Source: Perilla frutescens (lineage: Eukaryota; Streptophyta; Magnoliopsida; Lamiales; Lamiaceae). Taken from it: DNA of 64,000 nt. The notes beneath the pieces were generated by a model. It did not search any database and had not been told where the DNA came from. It worked only from the letters and a program-made list of their open reading frames with translations. The translations under genes and the position numbers were made by a program. This document shows, one piece after another, positions 9,418 to 22,000 of the stretch. Positions within the stretch are counted from its first letter, which is position 1, and every line of letters begins with the position of its first letter. The stretch covers positions 5,045,001 through 5,109,000 of the forward strand of contig BRKX01000007.1 in NCBI GenBank assembly GCA_026008535.1. The letters run 5' to 3'.

Positions 9418-12243
9418 GACTACACCCCTTAAAAAAAATTTCATCCCGAAATTTACTTCCCCTCAAACGGAGATTTGGATACCTCTTCAAGAATTTACAG
9501 CCTTACTAGAACGGCATAGGTTCAAAACCTTACTATACGGCTAAGAATAGCCTGAAGCCTTCCTTAATAAATCAGTCCTTAAGCAGGACTATTACTTCTA
9601 TAATCTTTCTTCTTTTCTTCCTCAAAGCTTGAGCATCTTCTATCTTTTCTTCCTAATGAAATCTCTCAAGAAATATCGTTTTACACGAGCTCCTTATGAT
9701 CTTGCATTCGAGCGGACCTCTAGAAACTATTCGAGCAACGAAATAAATAAAAGAAAAATTTCACCAAACTAGCTCTCGAGCACGGACAATCTCAACGAGT
9801 CCATACTTCATTTTGTTTCGCTTGGCTTTACTTTTGCTTCTGACTTTACTTCACGCAACTTTGAGAAACTTTAACGAACTCGAACTAGATGATAAACTCG
9901 AATTAATTGAGCACCTCCTTCGATGGTTCCTTGCACGCTCTATCTCGTTCGAAAACTCACTTTATCTTCAACTTTAACTTCTTGAGGTTCAAATTCTTCG
10001 TCTTCTTGGGGCATACTTCGCGATGCGCTCCAAACTTAAATTCTTGACGCAACTTAAATCTAAACTTCTTCGTCGCAGTCGTCTCTTTTCCTTGAAGTAG
10101 TAGTCTGAATTTATGGCTTTTGCTGGCGGTCACCATCGCTTGCAGGCGTAACGATCGTACGTCTGGACTTTGAATGCACGCTTGGAACTTACTTGCCGTC
10201 ATTTCTTAGATCGCCTCCCAACGCAACGAGCTGAGAAATCTTCTTGGAACGCACGTCCTAAACTTAGAGAATATTATCTGGCACTTACTCAGATTCCACT
10301 TCCTTCTAGGAAATACTATCTCTTATTCCTCCAACCTTGACTAAAAAGAATACTACTATAACTCTCTGCTTTATTCCAAGATCCACACTCGAGTACTATG
10401 AGTGGGAGCAAAGTAAACAAATGCTTCTAAGTGAGGACTTTAGCTTAATTAATAATTCTTTAACAAGCTTAAAAGCTGGAAAGAATATAACACTAGGTTA
10501 TATGTGCCAAAAACATTGCCTTTTCAAAGGTCTTATAAACTTGAAGGATTCTTGCACATAACAAAGATATGGAAGAAATCAACGGTTAGCAACTGAAAAT
10601 CGTGCTAAAATATTTTCACAAAGGCGTCAGCATAGCCTAACAAAGAAATGCCATTACTGATTCTTGATGATCAAAGAAGTATCATCCAAAAGATTATAAA
10701 TTATCCAAGCGGATATAATCAAAGAATTTCAAATGGTAAAAATTGAGAATTTCAATTGATACGAAGCTATTGAAGGGCAATTGATCCAATTGACATGAAA
10801 ATAAATCAATTTCAAAGGAGAATAAATAAATCGATTCTTTTGACAAGAGAATAAATAGACTCAACAAAACTTCTTATCAAACTGAAACTCTCAATATATC
10901 GAATACTAGGTCTATCTTCTTAACGATCTTCTTCGGATCTTCTCTTTCTTCCTTGAGCATTACGCATCTTCTTCTTGGCGAGGTTGCTATGAAATAGCAC
11001 GAGTCGGCTGGACTCAAATGGCTGCGCTTGGCCGGAAAAGCGATATCCGGAGATCTCTTTCTATCTATCGAAAGGGACACGGCAGAGCGACTTAATCTAT
11101 GGATCCTCCTGGACTCAATATAACTTGACTTCAATGTCCTCTGGAAGCTCGGTAGAACACCGATATATCTTCAAACTCTCTTTGCTATAGTCGTAACGAC
11201 AATTTTCATCTTCATTAATCGGCTTGAAACAAGCGATAACTTTGGCATTTGAACGTGACGTGGACTTGAATGTCCTTCCTTTGAATCAACGAGCTTCTAT
11301 CGAAGAAAATGAATCTTCATTCCTTGCAAACGTGATTAGATCTTCAGACGAGACTTCTCTTGAGTTTTGAAAGCTTGTGTGGGGATTCCTTGAACTTGCA
11401 TTGGATCCGCAATTGGATAACTTGCCTTTAACTCGACTGCTCATCTTCTTGTTCCTTGCTCGAAACTGAACTTCATGACCTTCTTCTCGATTCCACTATA
11501 ATTTCGGAACCCCTTTATCCTTCTTATGAACGTACTATAAATGTTCTTTCGAACAACTCTACTTAACTTAGCTCCTCGAGAGGGAACTTACTCAATCTAG
11601 GGTTCTTTTAAGAGAACCTAAAGGGAATTCTAGAATTCTCCTTAATTCAAGCTCGCTATAGTCTATGTTCTAACTATATTCTCTATGCCTCCTTTATTCT
11701 CTATTCATCCTCAAATCCTTTCCTTATGGGCAGTAGACAAGCCTTTATCAAAAGAAGATTTTTACATCAACTATCAAATCTTATAACTTTACTCAAAAAA
11801 TTTAATGGTCTAAAATGACCAAAATAGTTCGAGTATCTGCAGAAAATATTATTCTGAAAAGATTTGCTTCTTGATCGAGTCCTTAATGACTCAAAATTCT
11901 TTAAAAAGATTAATCTAGAACTTACTTCAATAAGTTCCACTTTAAACTTTGGTATAACCAAAAATTTATTTCGAAAAGAAATAATATTCGACTTTCAAAA
12001 ATCGACTGACCTTATCTTGCTCAAAACTTTTCTCCTCATCCTGTACTTTCAAGAGTTATATCAAATATAATCAAAATACTTTAACTCAATCGTACCTTAA
12101 CTTTGTTGAAGATGCGAAGATGATGATGAGCTGGAGGTTGCTGATTAATAGTTTGAACAATTCAATATTCACATAAGAGTTCAATCAATTACTTTAAGAT
12201 GAGACAGGTCTGCAGTGTTTGCAAACCTGGCTCTGATACCAAC
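9418..12243 (-). other. Interior of the outer element, no recognisable coding capacity
   Basis: This 2.8-kb stretch lies between the two LTRs. At its 3' (left) end the minus strand has an A/G-rich tract including AAGGGGTGTAGTC directly before the LTR, which fits a polypurine tract; at its right end is the primer site. The frames in between are short, shift often and show no Gag, protease, RT, RNase H or integrase motif. I therefore call it non-coding rather than a decayed polyprotein, although an unrecognisable remnant cannot be excluded. Confidence 0.75.
12226..12241 (-). other. Primer-binding site of the outer element (initiator tRNA-Met)
   Basis: The minus strand reads TGGTATCAGAGCCAGG, two bases from the LTR end. 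It matches the usual complement of initiator tRNA-Met and sets the element's orientation as leftward. Confidence 0.9.
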
Positions 12244-13935
12244 TGTAACAGCCCGGTCCCGAGGATGGGGATGGGGTTGTTGTGCGTAAAATAGCACGAA
12301 AAATCAGAAATCCAGGGGGGTGTTTTTAGAATTAAACTAAGTTAGCACCTCAAGAACTTAGGCAACTTAACTTTATGACTTGGAAGAACTATCATTTTCA
12401 ACGATTCAAAGGGTACAAAGGTTCAAACAAGTCAAAGGGGTCAAGGATTCAATCGAGTCAAAGGAACGCCACATCATAGGCCAACCGAAATTTAAACAGA
12501 ATCCAAAGACAAATATGATAGGAGTATGACTTTTCAAATAAATGAGACCTCATCATAGGTCACATCAACTAAGACCCATAGATCGGTCAGAGTCAAATAT
12601 ATCTTATTGTCCTATTTATAGGACGGATCAAGAAAATAGCTTAAGATTAACTTGAACGAAAAAAATCATGCTTGAAAGAAAAGCCTCTTTGTAGGTGAAC
12701 AGTAATAACAAGCATTCAAGACTTATTCACAAGTCAACTGAAGATGAATAGATACTAGAATGCTCAACATGTATGACTATTCAAATAACTAAGAATCAAT
12801 AAAGGCATAGACGGGTATGCCAAAAGATCATGCTTCAAAGACTTTATTGATAACTAGGATTCATAGCATTTAAAACATGCTACTATCAAGAATCAAGTTA
12901 CACATCTCAAGACTAAATACTAACATCAGAGTACTTAGCAGAATCTTAGCGGAAGAAAACATATAACATTATAGAGCAACAAACTTGAAAGGGATTTATA
13001 ACTTACTCAAAAAACGCAATCGTCTAAGGCTAATCCTTAATTGAGCATGATCTCGGACTATAAGGGATTTATAACTTACTCAAAAAGGAAATTCTTAATC
13101 CTTAGCTATACGAGCTTTAACAAGCATATACATTCAAATGCGAGGAAATAAACGCGGATCAACATCGATTGCAGTTAAAGCAATTCTAGATCTCAGGGTA
13201 TCATCAACCGTATTTAAACAATTCTAGCATATCTAAACATACTTGAGAGCTCACTTAACTTATAATAACTTCCTTTACTTATCAAACTCAAATAACAATT
13301 CAACAATATCATGCATATAGCTTCCTTTATTCCTTTCCTTTCCTTATACAGTGACTGAACAGGCAGAACATAAAATATTTTAATTGGATATTCATCTTGC
13401 CCTATCATGCTTCTAGAGCTTAATAGCTCAAACCTTATAATTGATTTAGAACCACCCACCTCGATGATGAACATCTCGATAACGAGCACGTAGACGAAGC
13501 AACGAGCCGAAAATCCTTCCTCGGGCCTCCTCGGGGTTCACCTCATCTCTAAGAAAGTCGATCAATGACTTGAAACCTTATTCAAGCTCTTAATAAGACA
13601 TCAAGGCATCCGAAATTACCACAAAAGCGGATGGAAAATCCGATTCGAACGATCGAGATTTCGGACGATCAGGCACCTCTACCTCGTAGATCATCGAAAG
13701 ATCTTCGATTTGAGTACTCATGCACCTCGTGGTTCCAACCAAGGTGAAAGTTATGGTCTCCGCACGAAAACATACCGGAGTTACCGATCCAGCCCGCGCG
13801 CCCAAGCGCCACGGCGCCCTTGCCCCCTGCGGTACTGCTCCCCCCCCCGGGGGGCTGCCTTGCCCCCCGGCGCTCCTTGCCCCCATGGGGCTCCTTGTCC
13901 AGCCCCGCGGCGCCCCCCCTACTCCGCTCTCTCTC
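12244..13935 (-). repeat. 5' LTR of the outer element, first part (interrupted)
   Basis: It is homologous to 6347 onward, beginning TGTAACAGCCCGG. Relative to the complete LTR it lacks about 517 bp (7093-7609); a 23-bp filler sits at the junction (12991-13013). The segment stops at 13935 where the Tekay element inserted into a CT-rich stretch. Confidence 0.9.
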
Positions 13936-15936
13936 TGTAGCGCCCCGGTCCCGAAAGACCGTGGAAATGAGCGCCACTGGGGTGGGGATTTAGAAGAGGG
14001 GAAAGAAAGGGGATTTCGAGGATAATTCTCAAGGAACAATTCCAAATTAGTTCAATAATAGAATATGATCATCGTAACAAATTCAGAGTTATATATATAT
14101 CCAACATGAGTTTTTGGTCTTGCGGAAGCTAAGAAATATCAAAAGAAATAGTACGATGATCAGAGGTTAAGACGAGCCAAGACAATGGGTTAGCTACAAA
14201 AGTACACATATAAGCCCCATCACAGCTCATCGTCTCCACGCTCCAGCTCATTGTCCTGAAAACATTTGAGAAAATATTTGGGCTGAGTACTAATGTACTC
14301 AGTGGGTTTTCTGAGAAAAATCGAGTTATCAAAAGCATTTGATAAAATAATTATCTGTGAGTATGCAGATGAATCTTAGAAGGTTTTGTAAAGGGAAATG
14401 CATCTAAGTTCATCAAAACGTTTTACATGAATGTGTTCACCAGTAAACCCTGAAGTGAACCTTGATCCATCAGTAAACCCTGAAATGGACCCACTCACCA
14501 GTAAACCCTGAAGTGAGCTAAGTACGACACCCGCAACCACCACTACATCATCATGCGCAATTACCGAGTAAACCCTCAAGGTAATTAAAAGTTCTTTTAG
14601 CTGAGAACAGCAAGGGATTGGGTGCGACTCAAACCAAGCAAGACTGTAGCTACTCACATTGACACAACGCTGGTATATGAGACTCCGACAACCACAGCAA
14701 GCAGAACGAATCATTTTACACAGATAATCATATATGCACATTTGTTTCAAAACGAGCTTAATAACTCAAACATAGCATTTTGAGAAAGATAGTATACGCC
14801 CACCTTTTGACTATAATAGTCGAAGCTTTCCAGTTTCTACGGAATTGAGCAATACCACAATGATTACGTCTTACGGCAAATGATCTACAAATATCAAAAT
14901 TCGTCTTAGAACCTCCACGAGGTCAAGACTCTCACAATTACATAGTCTCACATAAATGGGAATCAATCATATCATAGTCCTATGGGAGTTTATTAAAACA
15001 AAAAGACCCTTTTAAAACACATTATCTCATTCGAGAATAAATCGAACTCTTGGCGTGCGATTATAAACGACACAATTTAAATCCATCATTAAAACTGATC
15101 TTAGCTCAAGGTTCCTCACAACCCTAGCTACTAACTGATAAGGACACTCCTTAGCATCATCCAAGGAGCTAAAATATCCTTTTAAAATTGATTTCGAACA
15201 AGGTGATTTGAACACTGAAAATTTGTTGAGCAATCTGCACAACAGCTGACTTTGATGATTTATCAAAATTTACTCAGGAAGAATTAGGGGATGGGCCCTA
15301 TACCATTAGAAAGCCACTTAAGTCTAGTTTCTGGAACAATTTTCGGTGACTCCATATGATAACTAACGAAAAAGTTATGACCGTTTTACTAGAAGGTGGA
15401 AGAACTGCCAGATTTTCTGAAAACCGAAACATGACCCAACTTTGCCGATTTTTCATAATTTACTCAGAAAGAATTAGATATTGAGACATATACCATTGGA
15501 AAGCCACGGAAGTCTAGTTTCCAGCAAAATTTACAGTGTCTCAATCCGACGTATAACGAGGGATTTATGTTCATTTTACCGAAGGGTGGCAAAACTGCCG
15601 ACCCGCGCGCGCGAATGCGCGAACTCAAACGAAACTCCATAACAATTATCATACTCGATACACAAGCTTTCACCACACCAAAACACATATCAAAACTCAA
15701 CTAACATGCTTGCATATAACCAATTCATTTCTAAATCATCAAACATCATTTGAAACATCAAAATCCACACATATAATTCTTATGCTTAAATATATCATCA
15801 TTTTCGAAAATACCTTTGAACAACAATGGAGAGAAGCTTTAGGAGGTTGAAGATGGTTGGATGAAGCTTTGATTATGGCTCCAACTTGAAGTCCTTGCCT
15901 TACTTTCTCTCAAAAATTTGTGTGGAAATGAAGAAG

Positions 15937-15967
<31 letters not shown>

Positions 15968-16436
15968 GAATGGAAAATGATGAGGTGAAGCACTCTCTCT
16001 CTATACTATGCATACATATCCATTTACTTATTTTGTTGACAAAAGTGACGTGTGGAAGCATGGGGAAAGGTGAGGGGAAGGCATGGCCTCCCATGCCTTG
16101 GGTTGACCAAGAAAAATACCCGATTTAAATACCGGTTGTTCGGTTATCGTGATATTTTCCATCTCTGAAAAAATCCCAAATTGGACCAAAACGGAAGAAA
16201 TAATTCATTGATTTTAAAACCATAGATTAAACACAATTTCTTAAATATTTTAAATACGCCAAGTGACACAAATCGATAAATCGATTAATACTCATATTAA
16301 AATATATTTCGATTCTCATCGATACGACACATTGCAAGTTCTGTTAAACCACCGAATTATGAAAATTTTAAAATGACGCGACTCCCATAGTCTATGATTA
16401 CAATTAATTATATACAAAAAGGTTCGGGGCACTACA
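13936..16436 (-). repeat. 3' LTR of the Tekay element (2501 bp)
   Basis: It begins TGTAGCGCCCCGG and ends GCACTACA. It contains four hairpins with a shared loop (14435-14586), the conserved block TGAGTAC-TAAT-GTACTCA at 14284-14301, a GACTA/TAGTC inverted repeat near 14808, and an (AAG)12 tract at 15931-15966. A few dozen or fewer single-base differences separate it from the other LTR; I did not count them exactly. Confidence 0.92.
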
Positions 16437-16452
16437 TACTCTCCTCCTTAAA
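16437..16452 (-). other. Polypurine tract of the Tekay element
   Basis: The minus strand reads AAGGAGGAGAGTA directly before the 3' LTR, the expected plus-strand primer for second-strand synthesis. Confidence 0.7.
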
Positions 16453-16471
16453 AGGAATTTCGTCCCGAAAT

Positions 16472-19400
16472 TCAAGCATCCTGAAACATCTCGGGATACT
16501 TCAGTTTCATCGAGCTCTCAAGCTCCCATGTTGCCTCGTTTCGGTCATGGTGATTCCATTGCACAAGCACCAATGAAATCTCCTTGTTTCTCAAGACTTG
16601 GACCTTTCGGTCGATAATCATGCGCGGCTTCTCTTCATACGACATGTCAGGTTGCAATACAAAATTATCATCTCGAATCACGTGTTCAGGATCGAACACA
16701 TATTTTCTTAGCATCGATACATGATAAACGTCATGTGCTTGGGATAGATTCGGCGGCAACGCAAGCCGATAAGCAACCTCACCAATTCTTTGCAGAATTT
16801 CAAATGGACCGATAAATCTTGGTCGCAACTTGCCACGTTTCCCAAACCTCACAACACTACATGTTGGAGATATCTTCAAAAATACCTTATCGCCAACTTG
16901 AAATTGCAAGTCGGTCCTTCTTTTGTTAGCATAAGCCTTCTGACGATCTTGTGCTTCTTTCATCCTTGCCCGGATTTGATCGATCTTTTCACTGGTCATT
17001 TGCACAATTTCTGGCCCAAAATTCTACGTTCTCCAACCTCATCCCAATATAAGGGCGATCGACATTTGCGTCCATACAAAGCCTCGTATGGCGCCATTTT
17101 GATGGTGGATTGATAACTATTGTTATACGCGAACTCCACCAACGGCAACATGTCCTCCCAACTGGTGTTTCCATCAAGCACACAACTCCTCGAAGCATGT
17201 CTTCTAGAATTTGAATTGTTCTTTCCGATTGGCCATCAGTCTGAGGATGAAATGCTGTGCTGAAGTTTAGTCTCGTGCCCATCGCCTCTTGAAGGCTTTT
17301 CCAAAATCTCGACGTGAATTGGGTATCACGATCCGATGTGATAGAAATTGGTATCCCGTGCAATCTAACAATGTCTCTCACATAGATTTGAGCCAACCTG
17401 CTCAAATCTGTCGTGGACTTTATTGGGATAAAATGCGCTGACTTTGTCAGTCGATCCACGACAACCCAGACTACCGTGTTCCCTTTTACCGATCTCGGTA
17501 AACCAACCACGAAATCCATCGTGATATGCTCCCATTTCCATTCAGGAATCTCTAAAGGTTGCAACAAACCGGAAAGTCGTTGATGAATGGCTTTCACTTG
17601 TTGGCACGTCAAGCATCTTTCCACAAATGTTGCTATTTCACGTTTCATGTTGCTCCACCAAAAACTCTGCTTCAGATCTTTATACATTTTTGTACTCCCG
17701 GGATGGGCAACATACGGAGTACTATGAGCTTCTCTCATAATCTCCAACTTCAATTCGTCAACATTTGGAACACACAGTCGATCACGAAACATCAATGTTC
17801 CGTCATCGGCTTCCTTGAACTCCCTTGGTTCGCCACTCCTGATCTTCTGTCGGATTTTCTCCAACTTATCATCTTTTGGTTGTGCTTCAACGATTCTTGC
17901 TCGCAGTTCAGGTTTAGCTACCACTGCAACTATCGAACTTGTCGTAGAGTCGGGTGCAACCACCACCTCTAACTCCAGTTTCTCCATTTCACGTGCGAGT
18001 GCTTTCACATCTGAGATGTGACCTTCAGATACCCCTGGCCCGCATCTGCTCAAGGCATCTGCAACCACGTTTGCCTTGCCCGGGTGGTAATGAATCGTGC
18101 AGTCGTAGTCCTTTACTAACTCTAACCAACGTCTTTGCCTCATGTTCAACTCCTTCTGCTCGAAGATATACTTCAAGCTTTTGTGGTCGGTGTAGATTTC
18201 ACATTTTACCCCATAGAGGTAATGCCTCCAGATTTTGAGAGCATGTATGACTGCGGCAAGCTCCAAATCATGGGTTGGGTAGTTTAACTCATTCGGTCTC
18301 AACTGACGAGAAGCATAGGCTACCACCTTTCCATTCTGCATCAACACGCAGCCCAAGCCTAACTTAGACGCGTCTGTATAGATTACAAAGCCTTCTACTC
18401 CTTCTGGCAGCGTTAAGACTGGTGCAGTGGTCAATCTCTTTTTGAGTTCTTGGAAACTCTGCTCACATGCATCAGTCCACTCAAACTTGACCTTTTTCCT
18501 CAGAAGTTGAGTCATCGGCCTCGCTATCTTCGAAAAGTCCTTGATAAACTTTCGATAGTATCCTGCCAATCTGAGGAAACTTCTTATCTCATGAACATTT
18601 GTCAGTGATTTCCATCTTTCTACCGCTTCGATCTTCGCAGGGTCTACTTTGATTCCTCCTGCTGACACGATGTGTCCAAGAAACATCACTTCCTGGAGCC
18701 AAAATTCACATTTGTTGAACTTTGCGTAAAGTTTCTCCCTTCTTAGTGTTTCTAACACTATTCTCAAGTGTTCTTCGTGCTCCTTCTCGCTTTTCGAGTA
18801 AATTAGAATATCATCAATAAAGACCAGCACAAATTTGTCTAAATGCTCGTGAAAAACTCGATTCATCAAATCCATGAAGACTGCAGGAGCATTGGTTAGA
18901 CCAAATGGCAACATTAGAAACTCGTAGTGGCCATACCTTGTTCGAAACGCGGTCTTGGGTATGTCTTCTTCTCTCACCTTGACTTGGTGATATCCAGATC
19001 GTAGATCGATCTTGGAAAATACCCTTGCACCAGATAACTGATCAAAGAGATCATCAATCCTTGGAAGCGGATATTTGTTCTTCACGGTTAACTTGTTCAA
19101 CTCGCGGTAGTCGATGCACATCCTCATCGAACCGTCCTTCTTTTTGACGAATAGGATCGGTGCTCCCCAAGGCGAAACACTAGGTCTTATGAAACCCAGT
19201 TCCAATAGTTCCTCTAGTTGCACCTTCAATTCCTCTAACTCTTTCGGAGCTAAACGATATAGCGCTTTGGACATCGGCGCTGCTCCTGGTTGTAGCTCGA
19301 TGGTGGACTCCACCTGTCGGTCTGGTGGCAATCCCGGCAACTCTTTTGGAAATACGTCATAGTACTCTCGTACCACCGGCACTTGATCAACTGTCAGCTC

Positions 19401-19880
19401 CTCCTCCTTCTTGCTCAATAAGTGCGCCAAGAATGCTCGACACTCGCCCTTTTGAATCATCTTCATCGCTTTTAGCATTGATATGATCGGGATCGCGCTT
19501 CCCATTCTTATTCCATAAAACTTTGTCTCGGCCCCACCCGGCTTTTGGAATATAATCTCCCTTTCTTGGCATCGAATCGTAGCATATTCTTTGGTCAGCC
19601 AGTCCATACCGAAAATAATATCGAAGTCTCGCATCTCAAGTACATAAAGACTGACTGTGAAACTCTTTTCACCTATAAGCACATCTAGGTTCTGGCACAT
19701 GCAATCAGATAAAAGCGTTCGCCCTGAAGGAATGCTTATGGATAAAGGTTCTTTTGCTAACTCAGGTTCAAGATTCATACGCCTACAGACACTTCTAGAG
19801 ATGAATGAATGCGAAGCTCCAGTATCAAACAAGGCAAGCACAGGTACATCACACATACTGATCATACCTGCCAAGTTTCC
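16472..19880 (-). pseudogene. Tekay pol: protease, RT, RNase H, integrase, chromodomain; two frameshifts
   Basis: Domains in order: aspartic protease DTGAS near 19825; RT with ALYRLAPKELEELK, KIDLRSGYHQ and the catalytic FIDD at 18811-18825; RNase H with YTDASKLGLG and ADALSR; integrase zinc-binding HPG...CLTCQQ; and the DDE core (TMDFVVGLP, TSDRDTQF, HPQTDGQSERTIQ). The C-terminus resembles a chromodomain (VQWNHHDRNEATWELES), near 16480-16550. The frame is open from the gag stop at 20241 until about 17180. One frameshift there and a second near 17013 (apparent one-base loss) separate the last 230 codons. All catalytic residues I can check are present, so the decay is recent. Confidence 0.93.
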
Positions 19881-20927
19881 AGGATTCCCGGCAGCCTCCT
19901 GCTGATTCAGCGCATATGCTCGGGCCTGTTGAGGTGCCCTCTGATTCTGGTTCTGGTTTTGCTGAGGCCTCTGGTTGCCCCGGTTGTTGCCATTGCCTCG
20001 ACCACCTCCTCCCTGTGGTCCCTGTTGTCTCTGGTCTGGCGCTTCCGACTTCTGCTGACACCGATTAGCAAAGTGACCCGGTTGGCCACAACGATAGCAT
20101 GTAAGGCACTTTCCAAAATGGTGTTTGTGGCAGGTGGCACACTGCGGTGCATAACCTTGGTAGCCCTGAGGCCCTGCTGCCGCATTCCCTTGACCAGCCG
20201 GCCTTTGTCCATAGCCTCCTCCGCCCTGAAAACTCCTTTTCTAGTACCCATGCTGAGGACTTTCCCATTTTCGCTTTCCCTTGGGGTCAGCCGTAGGCGG
20301 ATGAGACGCCGACCCCTTCGAGGCTCCCTGCATTGCCTCAATGCTCAGTGCCCAGCTCAAAAATTGGCCATAATTAGCTCCGTCCTTCCCGACTAGAGCA
20401 GTCCCGATCTCAGGCCTCAGTCCCATACGGAACTTTTCAATTCGTTTCTCTTCAGTATCTACTGTCTGAGGTGCATACCTCGACAGTCTGTTGAATTTCA
20501 GGTCGTAGTCAGCCACAGAGCCGCTACCTTGTTTCAGATTCCAGAACTCATTCGCCTTCTGGTGCTGATAGTGAGTTGGAATATATTTATGATACAGAAT
20601 GGACTTGAAATCTTCCCAAGTGAATATCTCCCAATCGTCATCGGGAATCGTTCATCTCACTGACTCCCACCAGAAGTCAGCATCATCAACTAGCTGGTAT
20701 AGCGCACATGCTATCTTTTCCTTGTCATCACATTGGAGAAATCTAAAGATTTTCTCCAAAGCACGGACCCATCTCTCAGCCGCGAGTGGGTCACCTTCCC
20801 CATTGAACACCGGGGGATTATGATGTCGAAATTCAATTTCGATTCGTGGTCCTTGGACCGGCGGCTCCACCGGCACCTCTGGCATCGCTAGATTAACGTT
20901 TCTCGGTCTTCTTCCCCTCGGAGGCAT
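19880..20927 (-). pseudogene. Tekay gag with CCHC zinc knuckle, two nonsense codons
   Basis: The ATG at 20927 starts a capsid-type Gag (MPPRGRRPR-, a retrotransposon gag core with RWVRALEKIF and FNRLSRYAP). A Gln/Gly/Arg-rich tail follows, with the zinc knuckle CYRCGQPGHFANRC (C-x2-C-x4-H-x4-C) near 20060-20105 on the minus strand. The frame is continuous with pol. It is broken only by TGA at 20652-20654 (a CGA-to-TGA type change) and TAG at about 20241. The role would be particle assembly in the cytoplasm. Because gag and pol share one frame, the whole would have been a single polyprotein. Confidence 0.9.
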
Positions 20928-21982
20928 CCTGCACTAACCGAGTTCCAATAAGAATCATGATCATAAAGATCATTACGTATCGCCATTCAATTGATCAATA
21001 AAGAATCTCTTGGGTACAACCTCTCCGTTGATCCCAAACACGCATGATCTAAACTGATACATGCTTAATGAATCAAGAAGTCTCATAAGACGGCCTATGT
21101 TCAGCAACTATAGGCTAGATTCATCTATGTTCTCTAAGTCATACCATACTGCTCTATCCGAGCGTACCAATAATCAGATTCCAACAATCAAAATGCACAA
21201 TAACATGGATCAAATCATTAGGGCCTCCCCGCCCATAAAATCATTTTGAAATTTTTAAAAGGTCACGTCATATAGAATCCAAGAATCATGGAATCCCTGC
21301 CAACAGTTAAACGTATATGGCCCACATACCAACATGAATACGTCCAAATGGCACTCATGCCCATGTAATCATAAAAATGGCTCACCCGCCAAATTTAAAC
21401 ATATTTGACTCACTCGTCAAAATTAATCACAAATGTGGCTAACCTGCCAACAAAGAATCATGTATATGACCTACCCGCCAATATACAATATAAGTTTCGG
21501 CTTATCTGCCAATTTTAAAGCATCATTCGGCTTTTCTGCCGGTATCTAACACATGTATATGGCTAGACCGCCAGTATACAATCACATATATGGCTAAATC
21601 GCCAACATCAAACATATATACGGCTAAACCGCCAGTATATAATCACATTTATGGCTAAACCGCCATTATCAAACATATATACGGCTAAACCGCCAGTATA
21701 TAATCACATTTATGGCTAAACCGTCATTATCAAACATATATACAGCTAAACCGCCAGTATATAATAACATAACTCACAATTGAATCCAAATAACAATGAA
21801 TCATTTCATAATATCCAAATAAACAACGCATCTCATAATAATCAAATATTTGATATTTCAAATGCATAAAACATGCGTACCTTTGCTGTCGCGTGAGAGA
21901 CGAGCTGAGGGCTTATGAAATAATATCTAAAGACTCAACAAGGGAACAAACAAGATGACCCAGCAGGCTGCAGAGTTGCAAA
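20928..21982 (-). other. Tekay 5' leader between primer site and gag
   Basis: About 1 kb of non-coding leader. It lacks a credible ORF. Its upstream half contains the hairpin array described separately; the rest (20928-21300) shows nothing I recognise. Confidence 0.75.
21318..21768. repeat. Array of about 15 mini inverted repeats in the Tekay leader
   Basis: Units recur about every 30 bp. Most have a 4-6 bp stem around a 6-nt loop. Examples: ATGGC/GCCAT with loop TAAACC at 21651-21666; TTTGAC/GTCAAA with loop TCACTC at 21404-21421; CGGC/GCCG with loop TTTTCT at 21528-21541. The last third is a higher-order repeat of about 61 bp. Stem identity changes between units but pairing is kept in most; some units are imperfect. 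Confidence 0.85.
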
Positions 21983-21997
21983 CCTGCTCTGATACCA
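21983..21997 (-). other. Primer-binding site of the Tekay element
   Basis: The minus strand reads TGGTATCAGAGCAGG three bases from the LTR end, the initiator tRNA-Met complement. It differs from the outer element's site only at the distal end. Confidence 0.9.
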
Positions 21998-22000
21998 ATC

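Noticed and set aside
9957..10561. Short ORFs in the interior of the outer element
   Set aside because: No domain, low-complexity Lys/Lys-Leu composition and no conserved neighbours. They are not supported as genes.
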